A stretch of 64,000 nt of DNA, from the NCBI GenBank assembly GCA_963969495.1, contig OZ018329.1:69714959-69778958 (forward strand), in the 5' to 3' direction. The first letter of the stretch is position 1. The number at the start of each line of letters is the position of its first letter. The notes beneath the pieces were generated by a model. That model saw only the letters and a list, made by a program, of their open reading frames with translations, had not been told where the DNA came from and searched no databases. Source of the DNA: Ceratothoa steindachneri (lineage: Eukaryota; Arthropoda; Malacostraca; Isopoda; Cymothoidae). The position numbers and the translations under genes are program-made. Of this stretch, positions 56,286 to 63,952 are shown one piece after another.

Positions 56286-57839
56286 TTAGCTAATTGATGA
56301 GGTCATCATCCCGCACTTAATATTTTTATAGGTAGCCACGTTGACTGTATGTAGACTGGACTTCGGAATGAACATCGTACCGCTGCACAGAAGGCTTTCC
56401 ATTTCCTTTGGGGACCACGGCCCCTCAAAGGTCCACTTGTACTCGCCATTTCGTATGCCTGTCACTAACTGAGTTTGATTGCATTTTTCAGGCCTACATC
56501 CAGTAGTCCCAAAAATCTTTACCTGTAATTGTTCCCCGTCGAAAAAATGTCCTCTTTCCAGGACATCAACTTTTTCGGTCAGGGGAACTCCGGGGTAAGA
56601 GTCGTCGTCTTCGGATTCCCCGTCATGCTTCTCCTCTTCTATTTGTCTTGCTGCGGGTGTGTTGTTCCTCTTCTTCTTTGTTCTCTTCTCCTTAGGGTTA
56701 TTTTTTGCGTTTACAACGTTTTCGTCCTTATTATGTTCCTGGTTCCCGTCTTCTTGGTTGTTTACTGGTTGCTTCTCATCTACTTTTTGTTTTGTGGTTT
56801 TGTCGGCAGTCTGAGACTGTGTGTCATCAGCGAACCTGATATTCAACACGTCTTGAGATGCTGGATTAGGTGGAAACCACAACTTTTTCTTCATTCCATT
56901 GTGCTGTAGCATGGTGTTAAGCTCCTCTGAGAAGCAGCCGGGTCGCGCAAGGTTGGCCAGGTGGGCCACTATGACCATTGTCATGATCTCCTTGCTTTCG
57001 GCCGGCAGGATTAGCTTCGGAGTTGCTCTATCGGTTGCTGGTGTGACGTTGCTTGGAGCAGATGCCGCGGTTGCGTAGGAGCTTGCTCGGGCCTTTTCCT
57101 CCTTTTGTAATTTTAACGTTTCTCGTTTTTTCCTTATGGCTTCTTTGCGTAGAGGGCATCTCATGGCCAGTGCCCGATGCTCTCCTCCGCAGTTCACACA
57201 TTTGAGTTGTTTTTCGCGGCAGTCTCTCCAGCCGTGGCCAGATTTTGAGCATGCCGCGCAGATTTGTTCCTTTGTCGGGCAGTTTTTCGTTGCGTGGCTT
57301 TCGATGGCCAGGCAGATTTGGCAGTTTTCCAAGTAAATGTACTCTTCTGCCTCTATCTGCTCTGGAGCCACTCTCAGGTAGAAGCCCAATAGGCCGTCCC
57401 GCAACGCTCTCTGAGCCATCTCGCTGGTGCTGAAGGTGACCTTAATAAGATTTTTGCCAATTTTGTCAACCTTATCGACTTTTGCCCATGCCTGTTTCGC
57501 GTTTATTTCCTCCTTAATTTCGTCTGTGGAATTATCCGCAAAGAAGGGGTCAACTCTTCTGAGGATGACGGCACGCCTCACGAGTAACTCGTAGGGGACT
57601 ACCGCTTCGAGCCCAATCTTGCGGAGGGGATCTTTCGCCTGTTCAGACACTAGGGCCTCCACATCTTTATTTTTCCAACAGACGGCGGCCCATCCGTTGG
57701 GAGTTTCAGTGAGACGGGTAAGTTCAATATTAATTTGTCCGAAAATCGTCTCAAACACCGTCTCCCTGGGTGGCTTTTGGTACCCCGCTATTAGACGGAG
57801 GGGGATCCGTTTGGTGTCCTGGGGGGCGGTGGGACTCAT
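56286..57839 (-). CDS. Intact ORF1 (gag-like RNA-binding protein), B1
   Basis: Open for 517 codons from an ATG (57837-57839). The likely role is a nucleic-acid-binding gag-like protein that forms the retrotransposon ribonucleoprotein. Residues about 30-170 form the N-terminal region shared by every family here ('TVFETIFGQINIELTRL', 'PNGWAAVCWKNKDVE', 'IKVTFSTSEMAQRALRDGL' in part). Three intact CCHC knuckles lie at about 185-245: CQICLAIESHATKNC, CAACSKSGHGWRDC and CVNCGGEHRALAMRC. Next come a Lys/Ala helix, 'LNTMLQHNGMKKKLWFPPNPAS', a charged linker with Lys/Arg clusters (about 365-420), and a C-terminal module 'GEYKWTFEGPWSPKEMESLL'. No ORF2 follows. With A3, it is one of the two array elements whose coding regions are undamaged. 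Confidence 0.85.
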   Translation of the reverse strand: MSPTAPQDTKRIPLRLIAGYQKPPRETVFETIFGQINIELTRLTETPNGWAAVCWKNKDVEALVSEQAKDPLRKIGLEAVVPYELLVRRAVILRRVDPFFADNSTDEIKEEINAKQAWAKVDKVDKIGKNLIKVTFSTSEMAQRALRDGLLGFYLRVAPEQIEAEEYIYLENCQICLAIESHATKNCPTKEQICAACSKSGHGWRDCREKQLKCVNCGGEHRALAMRCPLRKEAIRKKRETLKLQKEEKARASSYATAASAPSNVTPATDRATPKLILPAESKEIMTMVIVAHLANLARPGCFSEELNTMLQHNGMKKKLWFPPNPASQDVLNIRFADDTQSQTADKTTKQKVDEKQPVNNQEDGNQEHNKDENVVNAKNNPKEKRTKKKRNNTPAARQIEEEKHDGESEDDDSYPGVPLTEKVDVLERGHFFDGEQLQVKIFGTTGCRPEKCNQTQLVTGIRNGEYKWTFEGPWSPKEMESLLCSGTMFIPKSSLHTVNVATYKNIKCGMMTSSIS

Positions 57840-58052
57840 GTCCCCCTTCGGGCAGTCTGCCCTTCCCCCTAGTGAGTCTCACTTTCTTCCCGGGGGGTGG
57901 AGAATACCACTCCGTGGCCGTCGAAATTGAGCGGTTTTGGCGTTTTGCCGATTCTTCCCTCAACGGTTTCCTCCTTTACCGGATCAGGAGGTTAGGACAC
58001 TACGCGCACACCACTAGGTACTCTACGGTACTCTACTCCTCCATCCACCGAC
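57840..58052 (-). other. Short 5' UTR of B1
   Basis: About 210 bp, much shorter than the ~800 bp of family A, ending at TCCTCCATCCACCGAC. It shares GGTAAAGGAGGAAACC (minus strand) with the 5' UTR of the plus-strand family B chimera. No open frame is supported. Confidence 0.65.
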
Positions 58053-58643
58053 TTTGACTTTGACTTTGTGTGTAAGTGCGAGTGCACGTGAGGGGAGACG
58101 ATAGGGTGTGGGGGGGGGACAGAGAAAATAGACAAGTGGAGAAGAGAGAAAAAAAGTGTGGAAGAGGTGCAAAGAGATGCCTAGGGTCTGGTGATCAGAC
58201 TTATCACTTTTATTATTTTCTTGCTTGTGTGAGTTCATTTTTGTTGTTTTGGGTTTTTGGTAATAATTATAAGTTTATAAAATTACAAAATTATAACTAT
58301 TATGGCGTTCAAGCCATTTGTCTCAGCAGCTTTAGTATTTTCATGGTTTGTGTTGTGCATTGCCTGTTTTGTACATGTTTTTAGTATATTTAAGTGCGTG
58401 CATTTGTATTGTTTTATTGTATGTGTATTTTAGTAGTATAATTGTTTCTTCTTTCTTCTTTCTTCTTTCTTCTCTCTTCTTTTGTAGATTACTTCTTTCG
58501 AAGTTCTCTTCGTAATCGTTGGATTTTCATTTTCATTTTCTTGGTAAAGTTGTCATTATTGGTATCTTGTCATAGTAGGATTTCGAGTAATTTCTTTATT
58601 CTTGTGATTGATGTTGTTTTCACAGGTATTCCTTTATCTCATT
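58053..58643 (-). other. 3' UTR and tail of A3
   Basis: CTTTGA repeats, a G-run, a purine-rich tail, hairpin, AT-rich stretch and 3' motif, then 3' UTR with a TTCTTCTTTC repeat (58447-58485). No gene is seen. Confidence 0.7.
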
Positions 58644-61319
58644 TTACGCATAGAACGGCACTTCATCTCCGCCAGCCACTCGGTTGGCGGAGCTGGGGAA
58701 TCTGGGGGGACATTCAGCTCTTCTGTTCTGGTTAATCATCTGGGTGATTTCATCACTCAGTTCACGATTAACCAGATCCTGAATTTTCCGGGTCCGTTCT
58801 TCTATGACCTTGTTAATGGGAATTAGGTACATGCATAAATTTTGCACTACTTGAAGACGCCTCTTTTGTGTTTTTGAGACACATGAGAGGGTGGAGGCGG
58901 GGTAAAGCAACGTAGATCTTACAAGGGCATTGTAGATCTTCTTCTTGTTGCTTTCACGTAGATTTCTGAAGCGGTATAGAGTTCTGACAGCGGACGAGGC
59001 TCGAGAAATTCTTTCTTCGACGTGCTTTTTGTACCCGGTAGAGGTGATTTTCATACCGAGTACATTGCATTCGTTGGTGTAGGGGTATCGCGTATCCCCC
59101 ACACGCACGTCTGCCCTTGAGGTGCGTCCAATGGGGACCACCTTGAATTTCTCCTGGTTTGTTCTTATTTTCCACTGAGCCTCGTAGTTGTTCAGGTTCG
59201 CGATTTCCATCGCTGTCATGCGAGCTTGCCACGGCGCATGCCTCCATGGAGATACGATTATCTGATTGAAATCATCGGCGTATTGAATATTGAGGGAATT
59301 GGGGTACACAGGGTCTGGGACGTCCACGGTGTATATCGAGTAAAGGGTGGGGGACAGACACCCCCCCTGCGGGAGGCCCGCAGTGAGCGGAAACTTTGGT
59401 CCGTCCGTGCACCCTAGACTGACATACGCCGCTCTCTCCATGACATAGTCACAGAGAGTTCTTTCTAAGTTTTCACTTAGACCCAGCCTTAAGATCTTAT
59501 ACTGCATGCCCCGCTGCCACACCTTATCAAACGCCTTTGACACATCCCGACAAACGATATCCACATAACTCCTGTCCCGTTTGGCTTGGGAAAGCTTTTC
59601 CGTTATGACATTGATTGCCATTTCCGTACTTCGCTTCTTTCTAAACCCGAATTGGCAAGGGTTGTAGAGGGAGTTTTCTTCCAGGTGAGACACCAGTCTT
59701 CCGTTGAGGATCTTCTCAAAGAGTTTCCCGCCAAATTCCAGGAGTGAAATTGGGCGGTAGCTCTCTCTCAACGTAGGGTCCTTTCCATGCTTGGGCAAAA
59801 AGATAATTTTTGCCGTTTTGTAAGCATCTGGAAAGTACCCTGTATTCAGACATGCGTTAAAAATTCGTCTCATTCCTTCGATGACGTTGGCTGGTGCCTT
59901 TTCGAAGTTAAGCTTCGTAAGCCCCGATTGGCCTGGGGCTTTCTGTCGGAATGAGCGGAGTGCGCCAAGGATCTCTTCTTCTGTGATCTCGGCGTCTCCG
60001 TCACGCAGTCTATCCACCTGGTGATGAGGATGCGTTCGATGTATTACCGTGTTAAGCTCGTCTACGATGTTATTTTCGAACTCTATATCGAAATCTTCGT
60101 TTTCATCTTCCGATATGCTGAAGATTTTTTCCCAATAACGCCGGAATATCTCTTCGATGATGTTATCTGCAGTTTCAATGGATCCATCTTCTTTTTGGAT
60201 TTCCATTTTCTTCTTTTTTCCAGATGATCCCCTGAGACTTTTGACTTTCTTCCAAAAGTCCTTGGGGGATGCATCTTGATCGAGGCTCTCGATCGCATCG
60301 TCCCATTGTCTCTGTTGTTGTTCGAGGATCAGCTGGTTGAGCTCTTCCTTGATCTCTCTACTTCGAGGGAGCGAGTCAAATGTTGCATTTGTTATATTTA
60401 ACTCGTACACAACTCTCAATTCTCTATAGAGTTCTTTCATATACCCAGTCCACCTGTATGAGGAGATGGTTTTAAACTGGGTTTTGGGGATGCAAGCCCT
60501 ATCTGCAATAATGAGATGTTCGTTGAGTTCGTCGAGTTCCTCGTCTATCTCCTCGAGAATTGCCTCGTCCAGATCTGGTGGGCGATAGGCCTCGAGGAGA
60601 CCAGCGTACCGTGCACAGTCGGCTCTCCTGTAGTCTTTTCTGACTGGAGCTGGGACTTGTATAGGGTTCCTATTGATGGTAATTAGGATCCCTATATGAT
60701 CACTACATGGCACCTGGACTGGTTCCATGTAGTAATTGAACGGCAGCTGACGATTAGCCAGACAAATGTCTGGCTTTGTGGCACTTCTTCCTCGAGTATA
60801 GGTTGGGAAGTCCGGGCCTATTCTATGGACCATGTTCCGGTCCATCATAGTATCCAGGCACCTTCCATTGCCATTGAAGGTCCTGTACCCAGAATCCCGA
60901 CATCTGGCATTAAGGTCCCCCATTAATATGGTGGGGGTCCTTCTGCCAAATAGGCCAGAGAGAGAATGGATTGGCAAATATTCTCGTCTCGGCGGCTGGT
61001 ACCCGGTGGCGATGACCAGCTTTCCTATATCGAGTTCGACCTCTATTGCAAGATAGGATTCCTCCAAGTTTCTTATGGGTTTATACTTGATCCCTCTTTT
61101 GATGGCGATGGCGGCACCATCGTACCGCTCTTGAGAGTAATTCGTGATTAACACGTCGTAGTTCCAGATCTTAATTTCAGAACTACGAGTGTCAACCCCA
61201 TGTTCAGAAATCAAGATGACATCTGCATCTATTTCCCTGAACACATTCCCGTAGAGAGTTCTTTTGTTTGTCCAGCCATTGGTGTTTATTTCCAGAATTC
61301 TTAGTGAGTTCCGCTCCAT
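58644..61319 (-). CDS. ORF2: APE-type endonuclease and reverse transcriptase, A3
   Basis: 891 codons from an ATG (61317-61319), 11 bp after ORF1. It would nick target DNA and prime cDNA synthesis from the nick. Endonuclease, residues about 1-230: 'INTNGW' (Asn), 'ISEHG' (Glu), 'TGYQPPR' (Tyr region), 'LMGDLNAR' (Asp, Asn), 'ATKPDI' (Asp) and 'CSDHIGI' (Ser, Asp, His), so all expected catalytic residues are present. RT, about 480-750: 'AKIIFLPKHGKDP', 'YRPISLL', 'DVSKAFDKVW', 'GLPQGGCLSP' and 'YADDFNQII'. Near residue 835 the sequence runs 'MYLI' straight into 'PINK', lacking 21 residues (TGTRR...REAG) present in A2. Whether activity survives is unknown. Confidence 0.9.
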   Translation of the reverse strand: MERNSLRILEINTNGWTNKRTLYGNVFREIDADVILISEHGVDTRSSEIKIWNYDVLITNYSQERYDGAAIAIKRGIKYKPIRNLEESYLAIEVELDIGKLVIATGYQPPRREYLPIHSLSGLFGRRTPTILMGDLNARCRDSGYRTFNGNGRCLDTMMDRNMVHRIGPDFPTYTRGRSATKPDICLANRQLPFNYYMEPVQVPCSDHIGILITINRNPIQVPAPVRKDYRRADCARYAGLLEAYRPPDLDEAILEEIDEELDELNEHLIIADRACIPKTQFKTISSYRWTGYMKELYRELRVVYELNITNATFDSLPRSREIKEELNQLILEQQQRQWDDAIESLDQDASPKDFWKKVKSLRGSSGKKKKMEIQKEDGSIETADNIIEEIFRRYWEKIFSISEDENEDFDIEFENNIVDELNTVIHRTHPHHQVDRLRDGDAEITEEEILGALRSFRQKAPGQSGLTKLNFEKAPANVIEGMRRIFNACLNTGYFPDAYKTAKIIFLPKHGKDPTLRESYRPISLLEFGGKLFEKILNGRLVSHLEENSLYNPCQFGFRKKRSTEMAINVITEKLSQAKRDRSYVDIVCRDVSKAFDKVWQRGMQYKILRLGLSENLERTLCDYVMERAAYVSLGCTDGPKFPLTAGLPQGGCLSPTLYSIYTVDVPDPVYPNSLNIQYADDFNQIIVSPWRHAPWQARMTAMEIANLNNYEAQWKIRTNQEKFKVVPIGRTSRADVRVGDTRYPYTNECNVLGMKITSTGYKKHVEERISRASSAVRTLYRFRNLRESNKKKIYNALVRSTLLYPASTLSCVSKTQKRRLQVVQNLCMYLIPINKVIEERTRKIQDLVNRELSDEITQMINQNRRAECPPRFPSSANRVAGGDEVPFYA

Positions 61320-61330
61320 GGTAAGATGAG

Positions 61331-62578
61331 TTACCTGTGTTTCTTCTTTTTCTTACTCTTGGGGGCCTGTGGGGCGGGTCTGGGGTGCCCAGGCTTTACC
61401 TTCTTCGGGGGAGGGCTGGGAGTCTTGGACTGACTCTTTGTTGCCCTAGTGCGAGTGCATGGGCCCTCGTCACTATCCGAAGAAGTGGTATCATCTTCTT
61501 CATTCGCTTCATCTTCTGAATCATCCGACGGGGGAGATTCAATTATGTCTTTAAGTCCCGTGGCTTTTGCTTCGGTGCTATTGTTTCCGATGACACTATC
61601 CTTGAATGCCTTAGAGCATTCCGGGTCATCAGGAACAATGATAGAAGGGAGGTTGTTTGCCTTTAGCAGTGCGTTCAATACCCGGTTGTAGCATCCGTGT
61701 TTGACCGCATTTGCCACATTTGCATGAGTAATGCAAATTAAGATCTTCGCGCTAAGATCACTTGTGAAGATCACGGGTGAGGGGGTTGCCAATGTTGAGG
61801 CCATCCCTTCACTTTTCTTTAGGGTGCTCGCGTAGGTTTGAGTCTTTTTCTTTTTCTCTTCCTCTTCTTTTCTTTTAATTATCTCCTTTCTCCTTGGGCA
61901 GTTCAGGGCCATCGTTCGATGGGGCCCCTTAAAGTTCATGCATTTCTTTTCCGTGGTTTTGCAGGCGTCATAGCGATGACCCTGCGTGGCACATTCACTG
62001 CACCAGGTTGTTCCTTTTTGGGGACAATTTGCGGTTGTATGCTCTTCGAGGGCATAACAAACGAAGCACATCTGAATATTGACATATTTTTCGTGCTCGA
62101 TGTTTGATCCAGGGATCCTCATATTAAAAATGAGGAGTCCCTCGGTTGCCGCCTTGTGGGCCATTTCTGTCGTGTTAAAGGTGACTTTGAAAACGTGGGT
62201 GTGATCTCTGAATTTGATCACTTCCCTAATTTTCGCCCAACTGTGGTTCCTCTCGATTTCCATTTTTAAGTCAGCGGGTGAGTTTTCGCCAACCCAGCTC
62301 TCTACTTTACGGCAAATGATGCTTCTATTTGCCGAGATTGCTGGTGGGGTTTTGGCCTCCAGGCCCATTTCCTTGAGGACTTCGGCCCCTTCGTCAGAAA
62401 GGAGCCGGTCGATGTCCTTGGTTTCACCGCACATGGCGATGAAACCGTTGGGAATGTCGATCAGTTTTATCAGAGCAATCCTTAAGTTTGCGAATAAGGA
62501 TTCGCAAACAGTCTTTTTCTCGGGGGTCTTGTTTCCAGGTAAGGTCCGTAGGGGGACCCTCTTAGGGAGGGCCTCCAT
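61331..62578 (-). CDS. ORF1: gag-like RNA-binding protein, A3
   Basis: 415 codons from an ATG (62576-62578). Shared N-terminal region: 'TVCESLFANLRIALIKLID', 'PNGFIAMCGETKDID', 'RSIICRKVESWVGENS' and 'THVFKVTFNTTEMAHKA'. Knuckles: CFVCYALEEHTTANC and CSECATQGHRYDAC are complete. The third reads CMNFKGPHRTMALNC, with Phe for the second Cys, so probably only two bind zinc. 'NVANAVKHGCYNRVLNALL' is followed by an acidic, Ser/Asp-rich linker and a basic Pro/Lys C-terminus ending KKKKHR. The family lacks the 'YKWT' C-terminal module of B, D and others. Binding of element RNA is inferred from the family. Confidence 0.9.
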   Translation of the reverse strand: MEALPKRVPLRTLPGNKTPEKKTVCESLFANLRIALIKLIDIPNGFIAMCGETKDIDRLLSDEGAEVLKEMGLEAKTPPAISANRSIICRKVESWVGENSPADLKMEIERNHSWAKIREVIKFRDHTHVFKVTFNTTEMAHKAATEGLLIFNMRIPGSNIEHEKYVNIQMCFVCYALEEHTTANCPQKGTTWCSECATQGHRYDACKTTEKKCMNFKGPHRTMALNCPRRKEIIKRKEEEEKKKKTQTYASTLKKSEGMASTLATPSPVIFTSDLSAKILICITHANVANAVKHGCYNRVLNALLKANNLPSIIVPDDPECSKAFKDSVIGNNSTEAKATGLKDIIESPPSDDSEDEANEEDDTTSSDSDEGPCTRTRATKSQSKTPSPPPKKVKPGHPRPAPQAPKSKKKKKHR

Positions 62579-63418
62579 CGTCGCCGACGTCTTCTCTCTT
62601 CACTCTTCTTTCTTGATTTATTTTTTATGTGTGAAAATGATATGTGAAAATTTTGTATATGAAAAAAGTGATTTGTGAAAAAGGAGGTAAAGTTAAGGGT
62701 TGGTTTTGAAACGACGCGAGAGAAAGTGCTCCCGTCCGGTTTCCTGTTGTTTCCTCGCTCGGATGGTGCCGGGATGAGGGGGGATGATGGATGGGGGATA
62801 GTTCTCGAGTGGGGACCTCAGAGGGTTGAGCTTGGTGGACTTAATGCATAGCGGCCGAATCAACGACCGCTAAGTTTGTGCCACCCCCTCACGGGTACGT
62901 ACGCCAAAACTGCATCCAACTACATAGAGACGGGTGTAACTCCCTCTATGATTCTGGCCGGGTCCCCCGGGCGATGAGGATTTCTCCTCCGTCCGGGACT
63001 CGCAGTTTTGCCCCAAATTCGAGAGAATTTCTGACTTGTGCTTCTGCTGTGGGATAGGCCTCAAACCAGTTTCCACGCAAGCCCTTAATTATGCCAGACC
63101 AAGTGGCCGACATAGTTAAGACGAAATTAATGAAGGGCAGTCATCCGAGCAGGTTCACACGCAGGTCGTTGGACGGGAGCAACGAGAGTATTTAGCCCAT
63201 CATTTTTCCTCTACTTCGCAGCGAAAAAGATATATGAAATCTTTTGCAGTTCGACTGGGCTCCTAAAGACACCCAGGACAGAGTCGCGTTCTTAGATGGC
63301 GAAGGCTCAAAAGTCTCTCTTTCTATATGCACGCGTGAATAACAACGCTCTTCAGGAGGTAGTAAGGCAGTGCTACAGTGTACGAAAAATTCGCCCAGCT
63401 TTTTCTCCATCCACCGAC
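62579..63418 (-). other. 5' UTR of A3
   Basis: About 840 bp. Hairpin TAGCGG...GAATCAAC...CCGCTA at 62849-62872; GC-rich paired segments (GAGACGGGTGTAACTCCCTC, GGGTCCCCCGGGCGATGAGG); ends TTTTCTCCATCCACCGAC. The 68-codon open frame at 62870-63076 starts with GTG and is not called. Confidence 0.7.
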
Positions 63419-63647
63419 ATTTAGAGTAAAGATTTTTATCGCAAACGGTTTGAGCGTTATTAAACTTTTAAATCTATCATGGCACTGATTGGACAATTAT
63501 TACAGAGCTTATGTATAAAAGCTGATTGGTCAATTGGTTAACGCTAAGGCTGTTATTCCAAAAGTAAACATAAGTATGACCATTAAACGTATATCAATCT
63601 TGATTGGTTGAATTTTTTGTAGTGTTATGAGTAGATGAAATAACTAT

Positions 63648-63682
63648 TTATATAAGTGTACTTTTGTGTGAAAGACAGTCAG
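63648..63682 (+). promoter_or_regulatory. TATA box and initiator of the putative LTR
   Basis: TTATATAAG followed by CAGTCAG with spacing of about 27 bp, suited to RNA polymerase II initiation. Its position upstream of AATAAA and a primer-binding-like site supports LTR identity. Confidence 0.5.
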
Positions 63683-63731
63683 AAAAGTTATTATTATTCA
63701 AGAAGAAACTATTTACCTAAGAATAAAAAAT

Positions 63732-63734
<3 letters not shown>

Positions 63735-63822
<88 letters not shown>
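63735..63822. repeat. (TA)n microsatellite
   Basis: About 88 bp of TA repeats inside the putative LTR, flanked on the right by the hairpin-forming TTCCTT...AAGGAA. Confidence 0.95.
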
Positions 63823-63825
<3 letters not shown>

Positions 63826-63907
63826 CTTCATCCCATAAGGAAGCGTTTGATCACTTAACCCAGGCTACAAAACTACGAGAGAGAATATATTACCGACACC
63901 CTATAAC

Positions 63908-63917
63908 TGGTGACGCC
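63908..63917 (+). promoter_or_regulatory. Putative primer-binding site
   Basis: TGGTGACGCC directly after ...CTATAAC. LTR retrotransposon primer-binding sites start with TGG, and TGGTGACG is common in Ty3/gypsy and BEL elements. The tRNA was not identified. Confidence 0.5.
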
Positions 63918-63952
63918 TCTTCGTCGAACGAATATCATGATCATACAACAAA

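Larger units (their letters stand above)
55441..58052 (-). mobile_element. Gag-only LINE B1, family B, array unit 5 (non-autonomous)
   Basis: A complete unit bounded by junction motifs at 55427-55440 and 58037-58052: short 5' UTR, one intact ORF (517 codons, ORF1), about 850 bp of AT-rich 3' UTR with an 86-bp tandem repeat, a tail hairpin (TTTCTCC-T-GGAGAAA, 55608-55622), and no ORF2. About 2.61 kb. It must rely on RT supplied by other elements. HeT-A of Drosophila has the same gag-only plan; the parallel is an inference. Confidence 0.8.
58053..63418 (-). mobile_element. LINE A3, family A, array unit 6 (both ORFs open)
   Basis: Bounded by junction motifs at 58037-58052 and 63403-63418. 5' UTR with conserved hairpin, ORF1 (415 codons), ORF2 (891 codons), 3' motif (58304-58315), tail hairpin GTCTG-GTGAT-CAGAC (58186-58200) and a CTTTGA triple repeat at the left edge. 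About 5.37 kb. It is the least damaged autonomous element here; the one evident lesion is a 63-bp in-frame deletion in ORF2. Confidence 0.9.
63419..63907 (+). other. Putative 5' LTR of a plus-strand LTR retrotransposon (start unclear)
   Basis: Features of an LTR in order: inverted CCAAT boxes (ATTGG at about 63487, 63524, 63531 and 63602), TATAAAAG near 63512, TTATATAAG (63648-63656) and, 27 bp on, an arthropod-type initiator CAGTCAG (63676-63682). AATAAA follows near 63721, then a (TA)n tract, and then a primer-binding-type TGGTGACGCC. The left boundary cannot be fixed without the 3' LTR. Confidence 0.5.

Noticed and set aside
62870..63076. 68-codon open frame in the 5' UTR of A3, with a similar frame in A2 (49656-49862), looking like a conserved upstream ORF
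   Set aside because: Both begin with GTG rather than ATG, the frame is disrupted in A1, and several of the A2/A3 differences change residues. The similarity follows from the conserved UTR DNA.
39426..63418. Telomerase-type repeats at the array joints
   Set aside because: The joint repeats differ at every junction and none is TTAGG or TTAGGG, so they are better explained as LINE tail slippage.
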